From Aphelocoma coerulescens (lineage: Eukaryota > Chordata > Aves > Passeriformes > Corvidae), in contig NC_091016.1 in the NCBI RefSeq assembly GCF_041296385.1, positions 11,505,997 through 11,569,996 of the forward strand: a stretch of 64,000 nt of DNA. The letters run 5' to 3'. Position 1 is the stretch's first letter. Each line of letters starts with the position of its first letter. The notes beneath the pieces were generated by a model. The model was given only the letters and a program-made list of their open reading frames with translations. It was not told where the DNA came from and searched no databases. Below are positions 13,446-23,250 of the stretch, piece after piece. The position numbers and the translations under genes were made by a program.

Positions 13446-13476
<31 letters not shown>
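13443..13476. repeat. Homopolymer pair T13-G21
   Basis: Thirteen T are followed directly by twenty-one G. The G run could form a G-quadruplex, and its exact length is likely to be unreliable in any assembly. Confidence 0.95.
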
Positions 13477-13954
13477 CAGGAGGTGGGGGTAATACAGCCT
13501 GTTATGAATCATCTGAACAACTCACTTTCTCCCTGACTAAAAAGCACTTTAAAGCTCCTGTACTTCTCAAAGTGCTTTTTGGAAAACTTAGGAGTGGCAC
13601 TTTTGAAGTGTGTACCTACATGTTTCTAAGTTCAGAAAAGTATTGGAAAATGCCTCTTCAAGGACATGCTCCTAATCCTGATTAGCCTTTTAACTGATCT
13701 GCTTTTTATCCACTTTTTTATACCAGTGCTGCTGTGGCCTGAGTCACTGGAGATTTTCTTGCTGTACCCTTAGCTGTCATCATGCATCCAGCCTTGATTG
13801 CACCTAAAAACAGCCAGCAATAAACAAGGCAGCAGTCTGAGAGGGCTGTCAGTTGGATAAAGTTTCTGAAATTAACTTACAATCAGAAAAATATCTTCTC
13901 AGCAGTAAGAAACACCTCAGTTTTCTTTCCTTTTTGAGATTCCCTCAGAGAGAT

Positions 13955-14690
13955 TCCCCTGGTTTAAAAGACAGATGTCTGCCAAGGAAGGCAGGAATCT
14001 CGCTGGAATGGAAAATATGACCCTCTCCCTCCAAATTATATAACCTTGAAAAATGATGGGGCTTTCAGGCAAAGATATGGGAAAAGAAATAACAGATCTT
14101 TACTAGGAAATGTGCATATATATGCATATGTGTATATATATGTATATATAAAAATGGACAAGCAACCACAACCACAGCAACAACAAGAAACCCCAGAAAA
14201 CCCAGTAACAGCCTTTTCTTGCCCGTCAAGCAATTTCCCCTTTGGTGTAGTTATGACCACAAGCAGCAGGGGGCGCTGTTGGTTCTTGGCAAGGCAGCGT
14301 GGCTGCAGTGACTCCCCTGCGACGTCAGGAGGCCCTGTTGGCTCCTGGGAAGGCGGAGGGGCTGCGATGGTTCCACTGTGGATTCAGGGGTTGCTGTTGG
14401 CTCCCGGCAAGGCTTAGGTGGTACAATGGTTCCCCTGTGGCCTCAGAGGCACGCCGATGTGGGCTTGGGAACCTCCTGAAGGGGTGGTGGGAGCTCGGGT
14501 GAAGGGGAGTATGGGAGATTGCTCCTTTGCACAGCTTACAGGCAGCAGGTCGCGATGTCGGGCTACCGCACAGAGAAGTGGTCTGGCGAGGGCAGCCCCA
14601 GTTCCAGTGGCATCCCACACATTGGCTCTGGACCCCCAAACAGCCAGGAAACAGGGAGAAGGCAAGCAAGCTTGCAGTGTAGAAACCACG
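13955..14690 (-). mobile_element. LTR-A, diverged and truncated copy 2
   Basis: The left end (ctggtttaaaagacagatgt) and the block around the 'gggctttcaggcaaagatatggg' equivalent at about 14061-14083 match LTR-A. The CCCCAACA end is missing and similarity fades after about 14.3 kb, so the copy is truncated or rearranged on the right. Its CTCF-like site (AAGCAGCAGGGGGCGCTGTT, 14261-14280) is the best match of all copies. An AT microsatellite (14115-14150) occupies the TA-rich part of the LTR. The right boundary is approximate. Confidence 0.7.
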
Positions 14691-16865
14691 GCTAATTGAA
14701 GTCTTGGAGCCTAAGACACTGGAGCAGCTGCAGGGGCAGTGGCCCCGGTGGAAGGTGGCCCCAGTGGAAGGTGGCCCCGGTTTTGGTCCCAGGTTTCAGA
14801 ACCAGACGCGCTGGCTCTGAGCTCCCGAGTGACAGGGAAGCAGGGAAGCATGAGCCACCCCTCCACCCCAAGACACAGATGAAAAGACAAAGGCTATTTC
14901 TTTATGAAAATAAGAATTTTTTAAAGGGCAGCCTTCCCTTCAGATATGCAAACAAAAGTAGACTATTAGAATACAAGTATTTCTCTAATTGGGTTATCAA
15001 GGTACCTCTCACATTATGAAAATACTCAAATCACTGTTCTGCTGTTGAGAAAAATAATTACTTGTTTCCCCAATTAGATTGCTCTGCAAATACATGCTAA
15101 CAACAAATCTTCCATACCACAAAAAATGCCCAGTTCTGCTAGAAAATAAATTACTTGTGTCATAAAAAAACAGTCCAGCTTGAGGCTGTAGACACAGAGC
15201 ATCTGCTGCATGCCTTTATAAAAGTTAATAAGGTGCACAGAAATGCTCACACAGACTATTGTAATCCAAAAACACTGCTACCAATTTTTCAGCACAAAAC
15301 AGACCAGATCATTATGCAAATAAATCCTAGGGTCAATTTATGGCTTCTTGCAGCTGGTGAGGGACCAGTTGCCAATCAGAGGCATTGGCACTGATTTTAA
15401 GCAAGATGATGAGTCTGATCTTCAATCCTGTGTGGTGGCAGCGAAAAAAAAGCCAAAATGTCAGGATCCTACAGATTAAATATATGACACAGACTACCTG
15501 AAGGAACAGGTAGGAATGCTGTCTTTCCCTCTCCTGTCTGGCCTTGCCACTAGTGACCCTTGAAGCAAAGCAGACCTTCAAAGCAGACATGAAAAGCTGA
15601 ACTTTGAGGTGCCATCACATCAGGAAGCACTCCTAATGCCAGGGCCTTTCCCTTCCAAATGTCACTGAAACTGTGAGAAAACCAGAAACTCTCCAACACC
15701 ATCTTTTAAGTGCTACAGAATCAGGCATTACTTTGTTCTAGACAGGATGTTATTCTGTACAGGATGTGTAATGGGAATCATTTCATCCACACATGCCCAG
15801 TTGTGCAGTGGAAATCATTCCATCAAACATAGCCAGCATGTGCAGTAGAAATCATTCCATCATACATATTTCTTTACCAGATTTTTCAAATATTTATAGA
15901 TAAAAAAACTAAAGAAATTCTTATTCACTGGTTCTATATTACACAATTCTTAGTATTCAGTCTCCTATTTGTTATTGATTCCTTTGCCTTCTATGCTAAT
16001 TTGGCCCTCATTCTTTGGTTCTCATAAATCTTTTCCCAGACCAGGTGTCTCTGACTGCATCAGGGAGTAGTGTTTCTTAATGCCTGTTTATCTCCTCTGT
16101 ATCTTCTGGCTACTCCCAATCTGTAGATGTTAAACTCTCAGAGTCTAGGAATTTTATTTTTGTTGATTAAAGCCCATCAGGTCTCACCCAGTGAAACTCA
16201 AATCCTCAGTGAACAGAGTCTTTTAAAGAGAAACCCTAACTCCACCCCCCTTGGCAAAGGTGAATAATCCTATGACTAAAATTACTTTTAAAATTTAGAA
16301 GTTGTATAATATCCAACACAAACATGAAAAATGTCCCTTGGCATTCACTGCAGAATTACCCAATATCCACCTGTACTGATTCTCACTGAACACGAAGTAT
16401 TTTCCATTGAGCAAAATTTTGTGTCTCAGGTTACTGCTGGGAACAATCTGACTTCTTAAAGCACATGAAATAACTGCATGCTGGAATCAATGAGAGTCTA
16501 GTACCTGACAAAAGGAAACCAGCTATCATTTACTCTGCATTCATTGCATCAACCCTTAGGGAAGGAAGATTTCCTAAACACTCAAGGCAAATTCTCCAAC
16601 TCTGGTTGTACAGAATTGCCCTGGGGTCACTGCCTGATCCCCCAGACACACTATTATTTTGTGACTCCCTAACAAAATATAGAAAATTGGTTGTTACTAC
16701 GCAGTCAACTGTATGGTTTAAAGAGAGTGCATTAGGGAGAGATGGATCCCCAGTGACAGCTGGAAAAAAAAAAAAATCAAGTACCCTGTGATGAAATGCA
16801 TTTTGGGAGTAATTCCCCTTTTCTCCATGATGCCACAAATTCCCTCTGATGCCTGGCAGGTTGAG
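14691..16865. other. Non-coding stretch beside the ERVL remnant
   Basis: Apart from the 37-bp tandem repeat (15765-15872) I see no gene. Positions 16530-16865 directly follow the degraded integrase on the minus strand and may still be provirus. A frame at 16838-16530 has three N-x-S/T sequons but no recognisable env feature. The expected 3' LTR of the ERVL is not found here. Confidence 0.5.
15765..15872. repeat. 37-bp tandem repeat, three copies
   Basis: Copies begin at 15765, 15802 and 15839, exactly 37 bases apart. Each contains a variant of TGTGCAGTGGAAATCATTCC. The second and third copies are nearly identical in their first 25 bases and the first is more diverged. Confidence 0.85.
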
Positions 16866-17853
16866 TCAAGGAATTAGGAAGGATCTGCCTGGAAAACACT
16901 CATTCTCATTTGTGAAGAGGAAATAGGATTGAGGAAGATAATGGAGAAAAGCAGCCTTGAAGTCTCCTTGTAGCTCTCGGGAACATGGTATAACTCTTGC
17001 CCTGCTGCACTCCTTGGCCGTGGCCACCACTGTGTAACCAGGTCCTTGAGCAAAGACAATCTCACAGATGGGTTTGCCTTTGCCTGAGGTGGGATTAATC
17101 CAAACAGCCTTTCCTAAAATACCTCTCATGTGTACCACAGGTACTCTTATCTCCATCCACTGTGTGCAAGGGTTCAGACTCGGCGAGACCAGCTCAACTG
17201 ATGGACCCTCGGGTATTGACCATCCAGGTGGCCTTTGCTAAGTTCACTTCCCAATTTTTGAAGGTTCCCCCATCCAGTGCCTTTAGGGTTGTTTTAAGTA
17301 GTCCATTGCAGCGTTCAACTTTCCTGGCAGCTGGTGCATGATAAGGGATATGATATGTCCATTTGATACTGTGTTCTCTGTCCCCGGTGTTTATGAGGTT
17401 GTTCTTAAAATGAGTCCTGTTGTCTGACTTGATCCTCTCAGGGATACCATGTCTCCACAGGACTTGCTTTTCCAGGCCCAAGATGGTGTTCTGGGCAGTA
17501 GCACGAGGCACAGGGTAGGTCTCCAGCCATCCAGTGGTTCCTTCCACCATGGTCAACACGTAGCGCTTGCCTTGGTGGGTTTGGGGAAGGGTGATGTAGT
17601 CAGCTTGCCAGGCTTCCCCATACCTGTACTTTGACCATCGTCCACTGTACCACAGAGGCTTCACCGTCTTGGCCTGTTTGATTGCGGCACAGGTTTCATA
17701 ACTGTGGATGACCTGTGAGATGCTGTCCATAGTAAGGTCCACCCCACGGTCACGGGCCCATCGGTATGTTGCATCTCTCCCCTGATGACCAGAGGCATCA
17801 TGGGCCCAATAAGGTAGGAATAATTCTCCCTTGTGCTGCCAGTCCAGATCCAC
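16866..17853 (-). pseudogene. ERVL pol remnant: integrase
   Basis: The main block (17853-17194, 219 codons open) holds an N-terminal zinc-finger region with His18 and His23. The C-x2-C pair is damaged: Tyr52 stands where the first Cys is expected, and Cys55 is kept. The catalytic core keeps Asp85 (WQADY), Asp144 (KSDNRTHF) and Glu180 (KVERCNG), with exactly 35 residues between the second Asp and Glu, so the D,D-35-E triad survives. The usually conserved Gly after SDN is Arg. The C-terminal part continues in another register (17156-16866, with VPVVHMRG and VWINPTSGKGKP) and then loses similarity. The protein would not fold normally without the Cys, and the frame is broken. I see no sign of domestication. 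Confidence 0.9.
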
Positions 17854-17877
17854 CTGAGATACTTTTACCTTGACAGC

Positions 17878-18552
17878 TCAGTCCACTTTCTCGTTGTTGC
17901 AATGCTCCTCATTAGCCCGACTCTTGGGTACGTGCGCATCCACATGTTGAACCTTCATGGTCAGCTTCTCTGCTTGGGCGGCAATGTCCTGCCAAATCTC
18001 GACAGCCCAGATGGGTTTCCCTCTGTGCTGCCAGTTGGCCTTTCTCCAGCGAACCAGCCATCCCCACAGAGCATTAGCTACCATCCACGAGTCGGTGTAG
18101 AGATAGAGCCTTGGCCACTCCTCTCGTTCAGCAATATCCAAAGCCAGCTGGACAGCTTTAAGCTCTGCAACCTGACTTGATCCACCTTGTCCCTTGGTAG
18201 CTTGTGCAACTCATCGTGTGGGGCTCCATACTGCAGCTTTTCACTTCCGGTTAATGCCTACAATTCGGCAGGAACCATCACTGAAGAGGGCATATCGTCT
18301 TTCAGTCTCTGGTAGCTCATTATATGATGGGGCTTCCTTGGCACGAGTCACTTGCTCTTTCTCTTCTTCAGAAGGTAATCCAAAAGTCTCACCTTCAGGC
18401 CAGTTTGTTATGATTTCCAGAATCCCAGGGTGCTTCGAGTTTCCAATACAGGCGTGCTGTGTGATGAGAGCAATCCATTTGCTCCATGTGGTTTCGGTGG
18501 TGTGATGTGTGGAAGGAAACTTTCCCTTGAACATCCAACCCAGCACCGGTTG
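17878..18552 (-). pseudogene. ERVL pol remnant: RNase H
   Basis: Two open blocks carry RNase H landmarks. ALFSDGSCRIVG (block 18546-18241) contains the first catalytic Asp. LYTDSWMVANAL and HVDAHVPKS (block 18141-17878) contain the later catalytic Asp positions and the His-containing loop. A frame break near 18141-18240 separates them. The domain is retroviral and follows the polymerase connection without a gap. It is non-functional as it stands. Confidence 0.88.
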
Positions 18553-19660
18553 TCAGGGTGCCAGAAACAACTGCGCTTCAGCGCCGATTACTTCTGAGGC
18601 AGCTTGAACTCCTTCATAGGCTGCCAAGATTTCTTTCTCTGTGGGAGTGTAGTTGGCTTCAGACCCTCTGTAGCTTCGGCTCCAGAATCCCAATGGTCGG
18701 CCCCGAGTCTCACCAGGCACCTTTTGCCAGAGGCTCCAGGACAGACCATTGTTCCTGGCTGCAGAGTAGAGCACGTTCTTCACCTCTGGTCCTGTCCTGA
18801 CAGGGCCAAAGGCTACGGCGTGAGCGATTTCCTGATTGATCTAGGTGAAGGCTTGCTGCTGTTAAGGGCCCCAGTGGAAATCATTCTTCTTGCGGGTAAC
18901 CAGGTAGAGAGGGCTCACGACCTGGCTATACTCAGGACTGTGCATCTTCCAGAAACCTATGGCGCCTAGGAAAGTTTGTGTTTCCTTCTTGTTGGTCAGT
19001 GGAGACATCACAGTGATCTTATTGGTGACCTCAGTGGGAATCTGATGTCGTCCATCTTGCCACTTTACTCCCAGGAATTGGATCTCTCGAGCAGGTCCCT
19101 TGACTTTGCTCCTTTTGATGGCAAAGCTGGCTTCCAGGAGAATCTGGATGATTTTCTCTCCTTTCTCAAATACTTCCTTTGCTGTGTTCCCCCACACAGT
19201 GATGTTGTCAATGTACTGCAGATGTTCTGGAGCCTCACCCTGTCTGGATCAACCCATGGCAAATGGTGGGACTTTGCTTCCACCCCTGGGGCAGTCAGTT
19301 CCAGGTGTATTACACACCTCTGCAGGTGAAGGCAAACTGGGGCCTTCACTCTGCTGCCAAAGGAATGGAGAAGGCATTGGCAATATCGATGGTTGCATAC
19401 CACTTCGCTGCCTTGGACTCCAGCTCGTACTGAAGTTCCAACATGTCCAGCACTGCAGCACACAGTGCTGGCGTGACCTCATTCAGGCCATGGTAATCCA
19501 CCGTCAGTCTCCATTCTCCACTGGACTTACGCACAGACTAGATGGGCCTTGCTGACCACCCCTTGGCTCTCCAGTTTACGAATCATCTCATGGACGGGAA
19601 CCACAGAGTCTCTGTCGGTGCGGTATTGCCGATGGTGCACTGTTGCACTGGCGATTGGCA
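18553..19660 (-). pseudogene. ERVL pol remnant: reverse transcriptase and connection
   Basis: The fingers and palm region is visible at 19534-19346, with WRLTVDYHGLNEVTP and the DIANAF block of motif A. The catalytic YxDD box reads Y-I-D-N: codons TAC ATT GAC AAC at 19215-19204, so the second Asp is replaced by Asn. Downstream, FLGVKWQDGRHQIP and ETQTFLGAIGFWK (19197-18862) mark the thumb. SWSLWQKVPGETRGRPLGFW (18783-18553) marks the connection. An in-frame stop precedes the fingers block at about 19540, and frameshifts separate the blocks. Confidence 0.9.
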
Positions 19661-19675
19661 CTTGTTCTTCAGCTC

Positions 19676-20056
19676 TTAGCAGTCCCACGGCAGGGGGTCA
19701 TCTGAAAGGCCAGGCAAGGTACTCAGTTGTCTGATATCTTCTGTCTCTACAGCAGCTATGCCAAAAGTGCAACGATATCCTTTTGGGTCTTTGAAATACC
19801 CATTTCTGAGATAGTCTATGCCAAGGATGCATGGGTCCCCTGGGCCAGTCATGATGGGGTGTTTCTGCCACTTGTTCCCAGTTAAACTCACTTCAGCCTC
19901 CAGTACAGTTAGCTGCTGGGATCCTCCTGTTACCCCAGAAATAGAAATGGGTTCCGCTCTCACATACCTTGATGGCATCAGAGTACATTGAGTGCCAGTG
20001 TCAACCAAAGCCATGTATTTTTGTGGATCAGACGTGCCAGGCCATCGGATCCACAC
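19676..20056 (-). pseudogene. ERVL protease remnant
   Basis: This block encodes an aspartic protease of retroviral type. LVDTGTQCTLM carries the active-site DTG (residues 19-21 from the Met at 20056), and CILGIDYLR is the second conserved stretch near the flap/helix end. The 126-codon frame ends at a stop at 19676-19678. In the provirus it lies between gag and RT, as expected. The active-site triplet is intact, but the frame is not continuous with gag or RT. Confidence 0.88.
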
Positions 20057-20110
20057 AGTCCAAAAGACCTGATTGTCCCTTTCCTCTACCTGGCTAGAGG
20101 AAGGGCCCCT

Positions 20111-21120
20111 CTATTCCTGGCCAGGGTACACGTTGCTTCCCTCTGGTGAATATGCTCCTGAGGTCCCTTCAAGAGGATCAGTCATATTATAATTCCTATA
20201 CCATCTGGAGTTCTGTGCGCGAGAGACCGGAGCAGCGTTTACTCTAGATGAGCTTCTTGTCGTAGTTGTCCCTCTTTTTAGTTCACGTACCCTGGCTGCT
20301 AAGGAGGAGATGGGTTTTCCATGCCACTTACTCATGTCTTCTCCATGTTCCTGAAGAAAAAAACAGAGATTACCTCGTGGAGTGTATCCTCTTTCCCTGG
20401 TTGGGAGACGCCTGCTCCTAATGGCAGAGACTCTTGTTGGTTCTGGTGAGATGTGGTAAATTTCTTCCTTCCGTTCCTTTTTCAGTTTCTGATGGCCTTC
20501 TTCAATCAAGCTCCATACTTGCTCAGCCAGCCTTGTTTCCACGGACAAGACATGGGTGCGAAATGGGGCTGTGACAGTGTCCTCGTAAATCCTCACTTTG
20601 TTGACCAAGACACCCACTCTGTCCTCACCTTTCCTCCATTACAGCATTGCCAGGTAACAGGAATACATCTCTGGTCCAAGACGTGCGAATCTCAACCACA
20701 TCTGTGATGTGAACTGGACACCATCCGGGCTCTTAGGAAATCTTTCGTCTTCTGAGAAAATTATTTCCAGCACAGCCAATTCCCTCAGGCACCAGATACC
20801 TTGTTCCATTGTGCTCCATTTTCCTTGGTGCACCTGGAGGTCTTCTTTACAAAAGTACCTGTCCCTTACACTTGTAAGCAGTCGCCGCCAGAGGCTGAGA
20901 GTTTCTTGGGTTCTCCCAATCCCCTGGTCAATGACCACATCCTGGAACAGAGATCCCAATTGCCTGGCCTCACTTCTGCCCAGAATGGTGTCATTGGCTG
21001 CAGCGTCCCAGATGCAGAGCAGCCAGGTCAGGATGGACTTGTTTGTCTGGCGGGTGAATTCTCTCCACAGGTCACGCAGCTCACCCAGGGATAGCAACCG
21101 AGAGATGATCTATGTCTCTG
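20111..21120 (-). pseudogene. ERVL gag remnant
   Basis: Two long minus-strand frames (21097-20639 and 20617-20111) lie between the leader frame and the protease. The first is Trp/Leu-rich (for example LGELRDLWREFTRQTNKS) and capsid-like. The second is basic with a Ser/Arg/Thr-rich stretch (GTTTTRSSSRVN). I see no CCHC zinc knuckle. ERVL gag proteins often have weak similarity to other gags, so the call rests on position and composition. A small frameshift near 20620-20640 separates the two halves, and a stop lies near 21112. Confidence 0.75.
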
Positions 21121-21224
21121 TCTCTTCTGCTGGGTGTGAAGGTCCTGCTGCATCCTCATCAGTCACTATGCGGACTGATTTGCTTTTTGATTTCTTCTTC
21201 TGAATGGGAGCAACTGCTACTGGT

Positions 21225-21593
21225 TTAGGCTGTTCTTGGTTCAGTGACGGTTTGTGTGCTGACAGTGCCTTTGGTTTCTTTCTCCTCTGTGTCAGTCTGC
21301 GTAGACATGGACACTGTTGTCTTGCGTTTGGTTTCTTTCTCCTCTGTGACAGTCTGTGTAGAGATGGACGCTGTTGCTTTGCTTTTGGTTCCTTTCTCCT
21401 CTGTGATAGTCTGTATAGACATGGTGTTTGTTGCTCTGCTCCTTTTTCCTCTCTTGTCCTGAGGATGCTGTGCTGTAGCTCTGATTCTAAGCGTGGTGTT
21501 CATGATGCTGGCTGTACAGAGAAGACAAAGCAGAACTAACAGCAAGTTTATGCCGTCTTTGACATCCAGAGGGAACTCAATATTTTCAAACAC
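21225..21593 (-). CDS. ERVL leader/N-terminal gag frame with 19-residue tandem repeats
   Basis: This open frame of 122 codons lies between the primer-binding site and the gag capsid block. Residues about 14-35 (INLLLVLLCLLCTASIMNTT) are hydrophobic enough for a membrane segment or signal anchor. Residues about 60-115 hold three imperfect repeats of 19 residues built on TVTEEKETK...STQ, with a 57-bp period at the DNA level. It may be an N-terminal part of gag or a separate small frame. I do not recognise it in any named family. The start codon is not certain. Confidence 0.5.
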   Translation of the reverse strand: MFENIEFPLDVKDGINLLLVLLCLLCTASIMNTTLRIRATAQHPQDKRGKRSRATNTMSIQTITEEKGTKSKATASISTQTVTEEKETKRKTTVSMSTQTDTEEKETKGTVSTQTVTEPRTA

Positions 21594-21953
21594 TGCTGTG
21601 TCAGGCCTGAAAGGCTGGAAAAAAGCATTCTTTAATCCTCCCCCCAGGGGCTGGGTGTGATTGTTGAGGCCCTAGATGCAGCAGCCTAGAGTGGGACAAG
21701 CAGACAAAGTTGAGTATATATTCCGAAATATGGTCATTGCCTCGGAGGTTATTATGCAGTAGGCATAATAGACTAATAAAGTAAATTTCATACCATACCC
21801 TGGTCTACACAGGAGCATTACAATCGGCAGATAGTTACCCATGTGTGGAAAAATACAGAGAGCGAGGTACAAGCTAGGTAGGCATGTTGAGCATCATAGT
21901 GAGTAGGTGGCTTTTACAATAGAAAATTGTAATTCTGACTTCTCTCAGCACTT

Positions 21954-21973
21954 GGGCCCCACCTTGGGTGCCA
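21954..21973 (-). other. Retroviral primer-binding site (tRNA-Lys-like)
   Basis: The minus strand reads TGGCACCCAAGGTGGGGC beginning at 21973, four bases after the end of the 5' LTR. It differs by two bases from the 18-base site TGGCGCCCAACGTGGGGC that is complementary to the tRNA-Lys 3' end. Its position and TGG start confirm the orientation of the provirus. Confidence 0.75.
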
Positions 21974-21980
21974 AATATGT

Positions 21981-22002
21981 ACTAGTTTGAAAACAAACTA
22001 GT
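21981..22002. repeat. Perfect 9-bp inverted repeat at the LTR end
   Basis: Arms ACTAGTTTG and CAAACTAGT are separated by four A, forming a perfect hairpin. It lies three bases inside the U5 end of the ERVL LTR and next to the primer-binding site. Confidence 0.9.
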
Positions 22003-22479
22003 GGAAGGCACCAAGTCAGAATAACAATTTAATAGGGAAATAAAGGGGAAAAAAAAATAAAGACAGAAAATACGGGGTTAAACTGACAGAGTCAGGATAC
22101 AACCTGACACCCTGTTAGTCAGGGTGGTAGTGGCAGTCCAGTAAGATGGTGGCTGCAGTCCTCCTGAAGTGATGGATGTGGTTCTGTCAAAGCACTGATC
22201 CTGTAGAAAGGGCCTGCTCTTCCTCGGAAGGTCCAGTGGTGGCTATGTAGCTCCTGTCCTCTGGGAATCCAGTGGAAAGGTTGTCTCTGGTGTTCAGAAT
22301 CTCAGATTATATGCAGGATGGAATGCTTGGTTCCTCCCTCTGGGTGGAGCATCTCACAATGGGATGATGAGTCATGAGGCCAGGCATTGATTAGGCTCAT
22401 TAACAGAAGATACTCCGGAGGGAGTTATCTCTGAGTCATGTGGCATGGCATGGATGGGCCATTAACAGAAAGATAGTCT

Positions 22480-22502
22480 GGGGGGGGGGGGGGGGGGGGG
22501 GG
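22480..22502. repeat. G23 homopolymer
   Basis: Twenty-three consecutive G lie inside the U3 part of the ERVL LTR. The run is G-quadruplex prone and its length is doubtful in an assembly. Confidence 0.95.
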
Positions 22503-22537
22503 AAGGCAAGGAAAACACTGCCCACCTGATTTCAACA

Positions 22538-23250
22538 GCTCATGAGGATGGTAATAGAATACACTGCAACCCAGGACACAGTATAGTCTATTTGTTTAGA
22601 AAAAGATTTCCCAGTCACTCCCTGGTTTTGAAGCATCCCTACAGTATCAAAACATTCAGCTGTTAAATGATTTATAATATATATATTCATATATTTATTT
22701 TGTATTCTGATTTTCAAATATAATTGACAGTTTATGTTTTTTCCCTTAATTGACTTCCTTTAGCTCAGAACCCAGGGCTTTCAGCAAAATTATGGTTGGA
22801 GGCTGTGTGTTCACCAAAAGGAATTTTGAAATAAGTGATTGTTATATTGCTTCCTGCAGTCATTTAATGTTGGTCTCCACTGGGGCCATTTCCTGTTTCA
22901 GTAGAATGTTATTTATTTCCTCACTGTGAAAGGTTTGTGCAGAGCTCATTCTAAATGGTATCTCAAGGCATGTTTATAACAACTCCCCTAGATGCATCTT
23001 TTCATTTTAAATGGCTTACAAATGTTGAAAACCTGACACAATAAAATATAAAAATAAATAACTCTAAATTATTACTGCAATTGTGCACAAAAAGCTAGTT
23101 TCCCACAGCTATGTTTGATTCTCTATATATGTCCAGTTTGCTACAAGGTTATGTCAGATAAAGTAAATTAATCTAGCTCCAGCATGACAAATGTGTGCTG
23201 AACGCACAGATTTCATATGCACCGTCTCAGTTTGCTCTCTTGGCAGAGTG
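22538..23250. other. Non-coding stretch, nothing assigned
   Basis: AT-rich sequence between two retroelements. No gene or repeat was recognised. Confidence 0.5.

Larger units (their letters stand above)
16866..22537 (-). mobile_element. ERVL-type endogenous retrovirus, 3' LTR missing
   Basis: The element reads from right to left: 5' LTR (21978-22537), primer-binding site (21954-21973), a repeat-bearing leader frame, gag, protease, reverse transcriptase, RNase H and integrase. No env gene is recognisable, which fits the ERVL group. Every coding region is broken by stops or frameshifts. The 3' LTR cannot be found to the left of the integrase, so the provirus is truncated there. The right flank after the LTR starts GCTCA, but no matching left duplication can be identified. 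Class assignment rests on the arrangement and motifs. Confidence 0.9.
21978..22537 (-). mobile_element. ERVL 5' LTR (560 bp)
   Basis: On the minus strand it starts TGTTGAAATCAGG (from 22537) and ends CTAGTACA (21978). It contains a TATA-like CATATAATC near 22305-22313 and an ATTAAA polyadenylation signal near 22028-22033, in the right order for U3-R-U5. A 23-base G run (C run in sense) lies near the start of U3. The primer-binding site follows after TATT. The right flank is GCTCA. Confidence 0.88.

Noticed and set aside
16000..16866. A 3' LTR for the ERVL provirus
   Set aside because: Neither the TGTTGAAATC start nor the ACTAGTTTG hairpin end of the 5' LTR occurs to the left of integrase.
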